From Diphasiastrum complanatum (taxonomy: Eukaryota > Streptophyta > Lycopodiopsida > Lycopodiales > Lycopodiaceae): a DNA stretch of 64,000 nucleotides. Within the stretch, counting starts at the first letter, position 1. Each line of letters begins with the position of its first letter. Positions 10,190-21,863 of the stretch are shown here, in pieces. Under the pieces are notes generated by a model. It saw nothing but the letters and a program-made list of their open reading frames with translations. It was not told the DNA's origin and made no database searches. The translations under genes were made by a program, and so were the position numbers. Location: assembly GCA_029204225.1 (NCBI GenBank), contig CM055098.1, positions 51,614,209-51,678,208 on the forward strand, in the 5' to 3' direction.

Positions 10190-11030
10190 AATCAACAAAA
10201 GTACAAATGATAAGTTCTTGGATCATGCTGGTTGAACTAGCTGCCCAAAACTTGCGTAATCGGCTGCCATTCACTGGGGGGTCAAAATGTTTTCTATCCA
10301 GGTGTTCCAAAATATCTACTCCGTAGGATAGTATCTCTTTCACTTTGTATAGTCCTTCACTTGTAAACTTCAATTTTCCTTTGATCAGCTTGGTTTTATA
10401 CATCAATGCTAGATATACTTCCTTCAGATTTTTTGTGTGTAAGGCGATCGTGCCATGCCTTACGACAAGCTTTCCTTGCTGCTAATGCATGTACTGCCAT
10501 CAATCTAGTTTCACATAGTTTATGTAAAGCCTCATGATGCATTTCTAAGGGGTTTGAATCATCCAATCGTTCTGTTGTTGCTATACGTAAGGATGGTAAT
10601 AAAAATTCAATCTGCATCACTACATCTTGACCATAAACGAGTTGAAATAGTATCTAGTTCATACTAACTTTGTAAGCAGTTCTGACTGCCCATAACGTTG
10701 CATGAAGTTTATGTTTCCAATCAGAACGACTTGCTTCAACCGTTTTTTGTCATAATGTTGTAGAGAATCTTATTGAAAAATTCAGCTTGTCCATTACCCC
10801 TCAGATAATACGAAGTACTAAATCGGTGTATATAGCGAAGAAGTCTTCCAACAAACACTTTATCGTTTCATTGACAAAGTGTGTTTCACGATCATTTACG
10901 ATCTGGATAAGACATCCAAATCCAACAATGATGTGTTCATACAGGAACTTAGCCGTAGACTTAGCATCAACAACTCTAATTGCTTTTGCTTCGATCTGCT
11001 TGGTCATATAATCCATTGTATATAATCAGT
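10190..11030 (-). pseudogene. Ty3/gypsy integrase fragment (E2)
   Basis: The minus strand encodes a broken gypsy integrase. It contains the core segment MDYMTKQIEAKAIRVVDAKS, then KFLYEHIIVGFGC and IVNDRETHFVNE (complement of about 10890-11016), where the D of NDRETHF is the second catalytic aspartate. Further along come the C-terminal segments CETRLMAVHALAARKA and KAWHDRL, and VKEILSYGVDILEH near 10320. Three separate open pieces (10801-11016, 10396-10620, 10131-10406) show at least two frameshifts or stops. RT and protease are not present nearby. The call rests on the typical gypsy order of these motifs. Confidence 0.75.
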
Positions 11031-11099
11031 TACATTCGGTAGCAGGCCTGCTACCATGTAAAAGTCGCCTTCAACTCACTTCATGGCAAAGCGGCTCAG

Positions 11100-11460
11100 T
11101 GCGTGAAGGGCTATTTCCTATACTAGCCTCAACCCTAGTTCCAAGCACACAAGCATTAAGAAGACAAGGTTAGTTGTCATGCATAAGTTCGTTCCCATGA
11201 AAGCGATAGCATATTTCATAATCCAGCATGTGCACACTCACACTAAGATCCATTAATACTAAGCATTAACACTAGATCCATTAACCCTAATCTAGAATGA
11301 TAGAAACTCGCCTCTCTCTCTCCTCTTCTCTCTCACAAAAAGCATAAGAACACTCAATCCTAATAAACATCTAATCCAAGAATCAGCTAATACAAAGAAA
11401 TCGTGAGAGATGGAGGAAGAGAGATAGATCTCAAGATCAACATCTTGTTAAGTTTGCATC
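11100..11460 (-). repeat. LTR remnant related to the solo LTR at 61396
   Basis: Its reverse complement matches the 3' half of the solo LTR at 61396-62124. Shared blocks include CTATCGCT.TCATGGGAA and a stretch with GTATTAATGGATC, in the same order, with many substitutions and small indels. It sits just upstream (minus strand) of the gypsy integrase scrap E2. That arrangement makes a gypsy origin of this LTR family possible but does not prove it, because the region between LTR and integrase is missing. Confidence 0.65.
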
Positions 11461-12009
11461 TCTTTCATTTAGTAGATGTTGATTTTCTACATTGCCAATG
11501 GTGCCAATCTTGTTGTCATTCATAACCAATGATCAAGAGATTAATTTGGATCTTAGTAATTCATAAAATCTTCACACTATTCAAACTCAAAGAAAGCAAG
11601 TGTAAGGAAATCAAAATTTGAACTAGAGATACACTCTCCCCAGGTCGTGCATCTACAGTTTTAAAAAATCTTTATTAGCTAGGGAGTATGGTTTGGCTGA
11701 TAAACTTTTCTCAGGATTGCACGATTTCTGGTAGTTAGGTTGGCTGCTGGATCAGATGACATGGTAAACAATTGGTAATTAGGTAGCTAATATGGTGATG
11801 TTTAGGCTAAGATAATGCAATTTATAGGTGGTAGCAACATGATATCTAGAGGATAAATGAGTGATGTTCTAGCAGTTTGTATATGTCTTTTTGATGAGGA
11901 CTGAGAAGTTAGTGTAGCTAGATTGCATGTACCGGTGATCTCCAGAAGGACAATCATGTAAGTAATGTAGAAAGTTTTTTGTAGTATTCTGCTGTACATA
12001 CTGATGAAT
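11461..12009. other. Unassigned non-coding stretch
   Basis: No coding, repeat or RNA signal that I can support. It may include a diverged start of the LTR remnant next to it. Confidence 0.4.
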
Positions 12010-12164
12010 GATTATTGTTGATGAGTAGATCTTTTGGTTGCATCAATAGCTTTAATCGTTGCATGCTTTAGGACTTAACAATATGTGATTATTGTTGATG
12101 AGTAGATCTTTTGGTTGCATCAATAGCCTTTAATCATTGCATGCTTTAGCACTTAACAATATGT
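12010..12164. repeat. Tandem duplication, two ~77-bp units
   Basis: Units 12010-12086 and 12087-12164 both begin GATTATTGTTGATGAGTAGA and end with CTTAACAATATGT. They differ by one inserted C and a few substitutions. This looks like a simple local duplication in non-coding DNA. Confidence 0.9.
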
Positions 12165-13942
12165 AGATGAAATTGGAAGTACAAACTAAGAGAAAAACAA
12201 ACTCGTTACTGCATTGAGTTTTTTGTGCTAGTTGTTTTTGTTTTTGTTTTTAGAAAAGATTTTGACATTCATTATACATGAAGGTTTGCTATTACAAGGA
12301 CCATAATGTTTCAACTCCAGGATATACATTGAACTCACTGGCTTATATGCTCGCATTTGGAATGGTTGTTCAATTCATGGCGCCTTTAATTTTGTTTCTC
12401 CAATGTTAATAAGGAGTAATCTGTTTCCTTGTTTTGAATGTATACTTTCACATTCGCTCATCACATCGTGTCATCATGAATGTATCTTTCTTTTGTCTGG
12501 TTCATAATTCACAAACCGTGTTTTAATTTTCTAATATGAAAGAAGGTTTGTAGTACTCAATTTTGATTGATTAGGTACACTTAATTAGTTGATAAGCAAG
12601 CAATGAGAAATTATTCTATAGGCATTTTGCTTTATGGCATCTTCAATGACAGTATGACATTTGAGAGACGATTTTTATTGATTCCCTTCTCAACACAGTT
12701 TGATCTTCTATGATTTTCTATGGGTTCAAAACAATTATCATAAATTGATTATTGACTTGTTTTTAATTTTAATAATCTACTCTTAATTACATAAAGGAAG
12801 ATTATGGTAGCATTTTATCTCTGTCTCTCCACATCCTACCATTTACCAATTGTCCTAGTATTATATTATGGCAAAATATCTACAATCATGGTAGTACAAT
12901 GCTACCATAATCATATAAATATTTGAATGCCATTGTAAGTCATACTCGCATACTCTATCATGCTCATTCTAATAAGCAACGTTCACTTATGAACGTCAGT
13001 TCTCCAACCTCATCTAGATTTGTTGTATTGTGTTTGATCATTGTAGATGCAACAAATTATCAATACCTGAAAGTCGCAATATTTGTTCTCATGATGATAA
13101 TCGTCATCAAACAATCATAATGAGTTTCTAAGATATATAAAACCACCAAAAACAAAATTGCTAACTAGTATTTTGATAAATAATGATCGTATTCACATTT
13201 AAAGTAGATAACTTTTAAACTATTCACAAATACACTACATTCATAGCATCACACCATTCATCCTTTTCACATGCATCTTCATAAAAGAGCAATTCATGTA
13301 CTTGATGAATGGAAGACATCAAAGAAAAATTAGGTCCTTCAATTAGTTGCTTACCAGTTTATCCCGAAGTAAGCCTACTTGGAACAATTGCTTACCCTTA
13401 ATGTCCTCCACACATTGAAACTGATAATTTTGTTAAAATTTGTCAACAAAAAGCATAAGCACCAAGCTTAATTCTACTTGAAGACTACAAAATGCAAGGA
13501 GCCACAATAACACAGTGAGCTTCATCAAGATATTAAGATTCAATTCAAGTAGTTCACAAGAGCTCTACATATGATCACCAAGATGCCCATAACCCTTATT
13601 CATATGCCTATACACATTGCATAAGAAATATCACAATACTAGCTCATGAAGCACTCGCCTCCTCTCCTACTATGTCTCCACAATATAACAAATGAAAATA
13701 ACAATGAAATTATCACTCTCTCTATTCCAATAATGAAATTGAATGAGTTGAGCCCTAGTTATATGAACCATGCATGGAAGGTGGTTTCCTCCTCAAACCT
13801 TAACCTAATGTGCATGTTACATCTCTGGTCCTAAACCTAAGATTGTCACCAATGGTCAAATGGGTAGGAGGAGCTAATAGAATGCAGTAACCTATGTAGC
13901 ACTCCAAAGAGGTGACTTAAGGCTGTAATTTGCACAATATTA
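12165..13942. other. Unassigned non-coding stretch
   Basis: AT-rich DNA with only short unconvincing open frames (longest 65 codons near 12923). No transposon domain, LTR terminus or RNA gene was seen. Confidence 0.5.
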
Positions 13943-14211
13943 TCCTCCTAGGTTGGCCTCACATATTGGTCCAATTTGACATTTTGTATTTCCATGTGCA
14001 CACGTTCCGGTAATGTGAACAATATCACATTGGCCTAAGTTGCCACATGCAAATCTTTGACAATAACACATTGGGCTTAGTTGGCATCTGCATAATCTTT
14101 TACAGGTTCCCCCTCATCAACTTCAACATGAGTAGCATCTTGAATAAAAATATGTAGATTTCACTAAATTAAAAAAAACCATTGTTTAGATAGCTCTATT
14201 CTCATCTCACA

Positions 14212-14588
14212 CATTAGAGAAGTTTTGAGCTCCAAAAAGTCCCTTTAAGAATTCGTGCAAGATGTAGTTTATAATATTAAAATATTATAACACTCATACT
14301 TTTGACTTGCCATAACTTTTTAATCGTAGCTCAAAAGTTGTCACATAACATATCACTGGAAAGCCCTTGTCCAGTACTTTCCAATGCACCAAACTCCGCT
14401 ATATTCGGACTTACCACTAAAACGTTATGCCATTTTTAGTGTGGAATCAAAATGTGGACTCAAAAAGTTACGTTACGTAGATTTCAAATTTGAGTGTTTT
14501 GATCGGTCCATGTGTAAGAAAAAATTGAGAAAAAATATAAAAAGAATCTTTACAAAGGGTCTTTTTTGGATTCAAAACTCCTCTAATG
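14212..14588. mobile_element. Small non-autonomous inverted-repeat element (MITE-like)
   Basis: A 377-bp insertion with terminal inverted repeats of about 35 bp: CATTAGAGAAGTTTTGAG at the left and, on the other strand, CATTAGAGGAGTTTTGAA at the right, with about 30 of 35 positions matching. It has no coding capacity. The paired empty site in S2 (near 49210) rejoins the flanks directly with no target duplication visible. A truncated, inverted relative lies at 18769-18925. The superfamily is not clear from the termini. Confidence 0.75.
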
Positions 14589-14656
14589 CTAAATTTAAAA
14601 GTGATTCAGACTCATTTGAAATGGATTGAATAGATATAGTCAACATATCCCCCCCT

Positions 14657-14662
<6 letters not shown>

Positions 14663-14704
<42 letters not shown>
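14663..14704. repeat. CT microsatellite in S1
   Basis: About 21 CT units following a short C-rich run. It is the homologue of the much longer tract at 49287-49399. Confidence 0.95.
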
Positions 14705-14705
<1 letters not shown>

Positions 14706-14768
14706 GAATGCAAGATGTATAAGGCCCATGAGCCCTAACAAAAATCTCCTTGTATCCATTCTATATTG

Positions 14769-15246
14769 CCAAGAGCTCCACTACATCTTCGTGTCAACTA
14801 TCCAAAAGGTTGATTTTGATTTAGCCTAGGTGTCTCATTTATAGAGAGGATAGAAACTATTCCCCACTCTTCATGCACTAGAGTCTCCTGCACCGGCGAT
14901 TATTCTTTGATGGTTTGAAATAACAAAAAAACCCATTAAATGTGTACATACCTATTTGCAGCCCATCATTGTTTCAATGTGTAGTCCATCATCAGTCTTC
15001 TATAGTTGTCTCAATTTAAATTAGCAGCTTATGCCTAAACATAAGTAAATATGTCAAGTTGAAGCCTCACTCATCTTCCTCAAGGCTTGAGATTGAAGTA
15101 CGCACACTCAATGAAAATGTTTATGTATGACATCTAATAAACTTTTTTGAATCAAAATGAAGATCAACCTGAGCTCTTTGTAAATGAAAGCTTAAACAAA
15201 GTTTGTGTGCAAGTGGTTGGAGAGACATGTTCTAACTATCATTGTT

Positions 15247-15296
<50 letters not shown>

Positions 15297-15964
15297 CTAC
15301 ATTCTGTATAACTAATTAATTGATGGGTGTAACTGTAAGCTATAACGTATAGAGTGTTAAGGGAGAAAATCCATGTTTATAGCGACAACAATCCATTTGG
15401 AGGCCCGACGCGCTCCTTTTAACTAGTTATTATTTTGAATGTGTAAATGCATAAATGATTATTCCTAATGCTACCACTTAATGGGAGATTTACCCATTAA
15501 TTTATAGCACTGATGATGTTGTTTCAGATCTTATTGGAATGAACATTATTGTTGATTTATTATTTCTATTCGCATTTCATTTGACAACAAAGAAGCTGAT
15601 TTTGGTCATGGTGGGTGTCTTTGGTCTATGCCTTTGGGGTGCATCTTCATGTGGATCGTACTAGGAAAAGTCTTTCCAAATGTCGTCCTCTACATTTTTC
15701 AATCTTTGTAGCACTTTCAAAGAGCTCATTGACTTTTAGATGTATGTACATTAGTTGCTTGCTTCAGTAGCTTGGATTTCATTTTTTCTTAGCAATCTAT
15801 GCTTCATTAGTTTGGTTAGTTTCGCCATGTTGGTTCTTTCTCTACAGCAGATTTTCCATGCATATGGCAAGAAAATCTACGACCCTCTTTAGATACTTCC
15901 TTTCTCTTTTGCACCCAAAAATTTTGTTTGAGAGACAAATAACAACTTACAATGAAACAAGCAT
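14769..15964. other. Non-coding stretch with a scrap of the family B insert and a GA tract
   Basis: Positions about 15008-15090 match, inverted, about 50745-50808 of the family B locus (TCTCAATTTAAATTAGCAGC and what follows). A GA microsatellite runs from 15249 to 15294. The remainder shows no feature I can name. Confidence 0.6.
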
Positions 15965-17404
15965 AGAGAAGGTTCAAATTATTTGAGTTGGAAATTAAAG
16001 ACATCACTCATATTGAAGGGCAAAGTTCTTTGGCAATGGGTAGAACCAATAGCGGAGAAGCCAATAGCTACTCCTAGCAAAGAACTTCGAGAATGGAATT
16101 TTAGAAATGACAAAGCTATAGCAATTATTGCGTCTTCAGTGCATGACAATATAATGCTAGACCTTACATCAATTTCAAACACAAAAGATTTATGGGAAGA
16201 ATTGGAAACTAAGAATGAGACTCGATCTCATAATCAAATCATGTTCTTGGAAGACCAATTAACTTACCTACAATGGGACGACAAAGACCTGAACACATTC
16301 GTACAAAAGATAAAAGAGCTGTTTATTTCCTTGAATAATTCTGGCACTGAAAACGCAATTTCAAAGGAAAAAACAGCTTAGTTATTTTCTTCGAGCCCTA
16401 CCCAGGTCATTCCACACAGCTCGAATCTTATTGGTGAAATATGCGACAATGACACTTCAAAAGGCAATAGACGGAGTTAAAGAGGAAGTAGAAGCTCATG
16501 AATGCTATGATGACAATGGTGATTCCGAAAATGCTCTATTTACTCAGAAGAATAAATCTTCTATGAAGTCTAAGTTTAAGAGGGAGTCGTCAAAAAAAAA
16601 TGAGTCTAAGACAAATGATCGACAATATGGAAAACAACAGAAAAATTCCGGTGATTAGAAGATCTGCAGTAGATGCAAAAGATCAGGTCACAAGGAAGAT
16701 AAGTGCTGGTTAAACTCAAAGACTAAATGCATTCATTGTCATAAACGGGGTCATGCAGCAATAGACTGCTATTAAAATCCCAGAAACAAGGAGCAGAATT
16801 GAAGCAAATTTTCAGATTCAAACTATGTCAAAGACAAAGCAGAATGCTCCAGAGAAGAGAAGGCAGGACAACAAGGAGCTCAACAGTTTATGTTAGTGCT
16901 GATCTATGTTATTCATCTAATTCCAAAACTCAAGAAGTAGTACTTGATTCAAGATCCACCTTACATTTTGTTTCCTCGAAACAAATATTGTCTAAGTACA
17001 AGAAGATGAACTATTCGAGATTCATTATACTTGGAGACGGTTCTAAGCACGTGCTTGATGAAACTGGTGTACTATGGCTGGACACGAATCAGGGTGACAA
17101 AAAACTGGAGGAAGTTCTCTATGTCCCTAATCTTGACAAAGATCTTCTATTCATAGCTAAGATAGTCGATACAGACATGTCAGTAACCTTCACAAAGAAC
17201 TCTTGTAAATTGTTCGAGGAAGATTTTGATAGCCTAGTTGCTAAAGACAACAGAGAAGGAAATTTGTATCACTTGAATATTCGAACTCGAATCAAACAAG
17301 AGAATCAAACTCAAGAATCGATAGATATATTATGGCACAAGAGGCTATGTCACATGAAGATGGAAGCCTTGTACCAAGCCAACAAAACTCAGAGAATTGG
17401 AGTC
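15965..17404 (+). pseudogene. Copia family A gag and protease (copy A-c)
   Basis: A plus-strand family A copy truncated at its 5' end inside gag (from about the LEGSNYL position). Gag runs through LWQWVEPIAEKPIAT and, after a stop at 16380 and a frame change, into a charged linker. Two zinc knuckles follow near 16670-16775 (CSRCKRSGHKEDKC and CIHCHKRGHAAIDC). The protease motif near 16950 reads DSRSTLHF where the family form is DSGATSHF, so the Gly of the active-site triad is lost. A GAG-pre-integrase segment (LWHKRLCHMKMEAL, about 17328-17370) ends abruptly near 17400. The entire integrase is then missing. Confidence 0.85.
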
Positions 17405-18768
17405 AAAATCAAAAGTAGAGATATTTGAACTACCTGCGAATCCTATCTTAAAGCCTGTGAGAAGATCTGACAGACAACATAAACCACCAAAAAGGTATGT
17501 TCAAGATGTTTTTAATACAGATATCAAATTTTGTGGTTTCTCTGACGAACCTCAGACATTTGAGGAAGCTATTGATGGACCAGATAAAGATCGCTGGATT
17601 CAGGCAATGAGGACAAAATGTGATCCATGTATAAGAACATCGAATGTACACTTGCACCTATACCTGATGGCAGAAAACCAGTCAAATGCAAGTGGGTCTA
17701 CATGATCAAAACAGGACCCGATGGCAAAAACATCAGATACAAAGCAAGGTTGGTTGCTAAAAGATTTTCACAAAAGTATGAGATCGACTACACTGATACT
17801 TTCTCACCGGTAGTCAAACATATATCAATTCGCTTGTTATTCACGTATGTAGTGGCTCTTGATTTGAAAATCCACATTGTGGATGAGAAGACTGCTTTTT
17901 TGCATGCATAATTGGAATCAGACTTATTCATGGACCAACCACTTGGTTTTGTAAACCAAGAATATGCAGAATACAGATGTCACATGAATAAAAATATTTA
18001 TGATCTGAAACAGGCAGCCAGACAATGGCATAGAAAAAAAAATGAAGCACTACTTTCCTTCGGCTTCAAACCTGTATTTGCTGAATCAAATGTCTATATC
18101 AAGCATGTGCAAAAGAAAATGATCATTCTAGTTGTCTTTGTTGATGACATGCTTATCTTCTCAAGGAGAGATAAGTTAAATTCAAATGTCAAAAGAGACA
18201 TTTCTGAAATATTTAAGATCGCTAACCTAGGAAAAGCTAAACTGTATCTGGGCTTGCAGATTGAAGGTGGTAAGTTATATCTTCACCAACAAAAGTACAC
18301 TCAAAAGATCATTGAAGACTTCAACATTCTCAAATGCAAAGGTGTGCATACTCCTATGATACCTAGAGCAATACTAAGCAAGGCAGATTGTCCGCAGACT
18401 CTCGAGGAAGAGAAGCGAATGGCCAAAACACCCTATCGTAGGCTGATTGGATCATTGTTATGTCTGGCAGACAACACCAGACCTGATATAGTGTTTGCAG
18501 TGTACAGGCTGAGCCAATATAATCAAAACCCATGATCATTGCATTGGAAGTTGGCAAAAAGAATACTACAATATCTCCAGGAAATGAAAGACTATGGATT
18601 GTGTTATTCGAAGGATGCTGGATTTCACATCGAATCTTACAGTGACACAAGCTAGGCATCCATGAAGGATGATAGCAAGAGTATTTCAGGAGATTGTACT
18701 CTAGTATCTAGTGCAGCCATTCTCTGGATAAGCAAGAAGCAAATAGCAGTAGCTCAATCTTCCTGAGA
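17405..18768 (+). pseudogene. Copia family A reverse transcriptase and RNase H (copy A-c)
   Basis: Joined directly to the broken pre-integrase domain by deletion of integrase. It opens with the linker RRSDRQHKPPKRYVQDV, then the RT segments KCKWVYMIKTGPDG, YKARLVAK and FSPVVKHISIRLL. The catalytic box reads FVDD instead of YVDD (about 18139-18150). Frameshifts and stops occur near 17428, 17650, 17910, 18533 (TGA in NQNP) and 18652. RNase H is cut near 18768, where about 300 bp are replaced by a MITE-like fragment. It is not functional. Confidence 0.85.
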
Positions 18769-18925
18769 TTTAGCGGAGTTTGGTGCATTAGAAAGCGTAC
18801 TTTTGAGCTACGATTAAAAAGTTATGGCAAGTCAAAAGTATTAGTGCTATAATATTTTAATAATAAAAAAGGCATCTTGCACGAATTCTTAAAGGGTCTT
18901 TTTGGAACTCAAAACTCCTCTAATG
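18769..18925 (-). mobile_element. Fragment of the MITE-like element, inverted
   Basis: The reverse complement of this stretch matches the left half of the element at 14212-14588 and ends with the same terminal repeat (CTCAAAACTCCTCTAATG at its right edge). An internal part of about 30 bp is missing. It lies exactly where family A RNase H sequence is lost, so insertion and deletion are linked here. Confidence 0.7.
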
Positions 18926-19096
18926 TTCATTCAAAAACGAAGCATATAGCCATCAAGTATCATGTGAATCGGGACTTAGTCGAGAAGAAGATACTGAAGA
19001 TAGTCTTCATACCCACAGAGGAAATGACAGCTGATATCTGTTCGAGAAGCAGTGAAGAAGATTGGGATTATTCAACTACCCACTTTGAGAGAGAGC
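18926..19096 (+). pseudogene. Family A RNase H tail and polypurine tract (copy A-c)
   Basis: Family A sequence resumes near KHIAIKYHVNRDLVEKKI and runs through FIPTEEMTADIC to the end of pol. The purine-rich tract near 19086-19095 (GAGAGAGAG) stands directly before the LTR. A short deletion has removed the usual TKPLS segment. Confidence 0.8.
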
Positions 19097-19928
19097 TATA
19101 GAACACCTGATCAGACAGATCTTGTGCGCACTTTACTTGACAAAGGATGAGAAACAAAAGTGAACTCGAAACATTTTTGTCTGTGATCAACCTCAAAGGA
19201 TTCGTGAAATTTTATCTTGATTGATACTTGAAAGATTCGCGAAACGGTTTCTTGTAGAAACTCGTGGTTTCTTGTTGAAGCTCGAAAGATTCACGAACAA
19301 AATCTTGTCACAAAATATTTTGTTTCTTGTTCAAAGCCCACCTGTCGTGAAATGGTCATGAACAATTCGCGAATTATTCTGGATTTTTCTTCAAGCTCAA
19401 AATTGTAATCTGTCGCGAACAATTCACAAAACACGAACCTATAACAGAATGATAGACTGTCACAAAATATTCGCAAATAGAAATTATTCGACCCTGGAAA
19501 CAAAACGTCTATTTAAATATCAACCCTCATAAATGGTTAGATCTACTGTTACAGGATTAAAAGGCCAAAAGACATGTCCTGTAACAATATAAATACATGT
19601 GCACTGCTCGTTGTAAAAAAACTAAAACTGAAGAGACTCTCAGATTCAATCAGAGACACAAGAGCGAGATAAGACAACAAGAGATGTATACTGATTTAGA
19701 TTCAGAATTATAATTGCGTTTTTGATCAATAGTTTTGTTTGTCTAAAATTGTCTTAAGTTTTTTCTTAATTCCGCATATTATTTCTGCACGCTAATTCAA
19801 TCAAGGAAAATATTGTTCTATTAGTACATAGACCAAAAATAGACCTGATTGAAAACATTGATATTAGTTTGATTTATTCAAACTTTAATCGTGTTCTCTA
19901 TGGAAGAATAATTACTATTTTTTCTATA
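19097..19928 (+). repeat. LTR of copia family A, shared by two internal regions
   Basis: An 832-bp LTR homologous to those at 558 and 55275. Both termini are mutated by transitions: it starts TATAGAACACC and ends TTTCTATA instead of TG...CA. A TATA box lies at 19588-19595. The 3' end of one pol lies immediately upstream and the primer-binding site and gag of a second copy immediately downstream. The middle holds several variants of the motif TTCGCGAA and GATTCGTGAA. Confidence 0.88.
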
Positions 19929-19929
19929 G

Positions 19930-20006
19930 TGGTATCAGAGCAAATTAGTGCTGATACAGTGGTATCAGAGCTTACAGAATCAATACTGATACAATGGTAT
20001 CAGATC
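19930..20006 (+). promoter_or_regulatory. Triplicated primer-binding motif in family A leader
   Basis: TGGTATCAGAGC occurs at 19930-19941 and 19960-19971, and a variant (TGGTATCAGATC) at 19995-20006. The second and third are each preceded by CTGATAC, giving 7-bp stems with a 4-base loop (19951-19968 and 19986-20003). The first, one base from the LTR, should be the functional primer site. Confidence 0.8.
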
Positions 20007-20102
20007 GAGTCAGAGTCGACACAGTGATATCTTTGCACCCCTCTCAGCATTCTTCGTACATCCATTAGCAAGCCGGGTCTGAAGTTATTCAAAAAATAGA
20101 AG

Positions 20103-21863
20103 ATGTCGTCGATCAGCAATATTCAGACTAAGATCACTACGATCTTGGATCTAGAAGGCTCAAGCTATTTGATCTGGAAATTAAAGACTCCACTCATATT
20201 GAAAGGCAAAGGTCTTTGGCAATGGGTAGAACCAATAGAGGAGAAGCCAATAGCTACTCTTGGCAAAAAACTTTGAGAATGGAGTTTGCAAAATGACAAA
20301 GCTATAGCAATTATTGCGTCAATATAATGGTAAACCTTACATCAATTTTGAGCACAAAAGATTTATGGGAAGAATTGCAAACCAAGAATGAGACTCTATC
20401 TTGTAATCAAATCATGTACTTGGAAGACCAATTCACTTACCTACAGTGGGACAACAAAGACCTGAACACACTTGTACAAAAGATAAAAGACCTGTTTATT
20501 TCCTTGCAGAATTCTGGCGTCGAAAACACAATTTCAAAGGAAAAACAGCTTAGTTCTTTTCTTCGAGCCCTACCTAGGTCATTCCACACAACTTGAACCT
20601 TATTGGCGAAAGATGCGACAATGACACTTTGAAAGCCAATAGACGAAGTTAAAGAGGAAGTAGAAGCTCGTGAACGCTATGATGACAATGGTGATTCCGA
20701 AAATGCTCTATTTACTCAAATAAATCTTCTAAAAAGTCTAAGTTTAAGAGGGAGTCGTCTAAAACAATGAGTCTAAGAAAAATGATCAACAATCTAAAAA
20801 ACAATAGAAAAATTCCGGTGATAAGAAGATCTTCAACAGATGCAAAAGATCAGGTCACACAGAAGATAAATGTTAGTTAAACCCAAAGATTGAATGCATT
20901 CATTGTCATAGACCGGGTCATGCAGCAGTAGGCTGTTATCAGAATCATAGAAACAAAGAGCAGAATCGAAACGAATCTTCAAATTCAAACTATGTCGAAG
21001 ACAAAGCAGAATGCTCCAAAGTAGCAGAAGGCTATTGTAGAACAACAAGAAACTCAATAGCTTATGTTAGTGTTGATCTATGTTGTTCATCTAATTCAAA
21101 AACTCAAGAAGTAGTACTTGATTCAGGAGCCACCTCACATTTTGTTTCCTCAAACAAATATTGTCTAAGTACAAGAAGACGAACTATTCAAGATTCATTA
21201 TACTTGGAGATGGCTCTAAGCACGTGGTTGATGAAACTGGTGTACTATGGCTGGACATGAATCAGAGTGACAAGAAACTGGAGGAAGTTCTCTACGTCCC
21301 TACTCTTGACAATGATCTTCTATCCGTAGCTAAGATAGTCGATACAGGCATGTTAGTAACCTTCACAAATAACTCTTGTAAACTGTTTGAGGAATATTCT
21401 GATAACCTAGTTGCTAAAGGCAATCGAATCGAACAAGCGAATCAAACTCAAGAATCGACAAATATACTGTGGCACAAGAGGCTATGTCACATGAACATGG
21501 AAGCCTTGTACCACGCCAACAAAACTCAGAGAATTGAAGGAGTCGAAATCAGTGTTAAAGGCAAGATGACTAGAACACCTTTCAGTAAGGATGTTTATAA
21601 AGCAACTAAGGTACTTGAAATTGTGCATTCAGATATTTGTGAACCATTCGAAGTATTGTCGTTGGGTGATGAAAAGTACTGCATTACGTTTATTAATAAC
21701 CTCAGCAAGTTCGTTGTGGTATACTTTATACGTACAAAATCTGAAGCTTTCGAGAAATTCGTTGAGCATACGAATTGGGCTCGGAAGCAAACAGGCAAAA
21801 AGTTGAAGCAGATTCGCACAGATCGTGAAGGTAGTACATTTTCAACGAATTCAAGGCTTACTG
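20103..21863 (+). pseudogene. Copia family A gag, protease and integrase start (copy A-d)
   Basis: The second internal region after the shared LTR. Gag starts at ATG 20103 (MSSISNIQTKITTILDLEGS) and is soon broken by a TGA and a small deletion near 20275-20330. Zinc-knuckle sequence lies near 20830-20940. The protease keeps DSGATSHFVSS (from about 21119) but a frameshift follows at once. The open stretch 21161-22018 then covers the pre-integrase segment WHKRLCHMNMEAL and the first integrase aspartate (VHSDICEPF). The region of the second (RTDREGS) is altered from the usual DxGGEY. At 21864 it is cut by a family B LTR. RT is absent. Confidence 0.85.

Larger units (their letters stand above)
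13943..14768. repeat. Dispersed repeat S1
   Basis: Closely matches 48945-49465 (S2) in the same orientation, from CTCCTAGGTTGGCCTCACAT to CCATTCTATATTGCCAA. S1 carries a 377-bp inverted-repeat insertion (14212-14588) that S2 lacks, and its CT microsatellite is much shorter (about 42 versus 112 bp). No coding capacity is seen. The copies abut unrelated sequence on both sides, so the repeat was duplicated or moved as a unit, or both are truncated pieces of a larger repeat. Confidence 0.85.
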
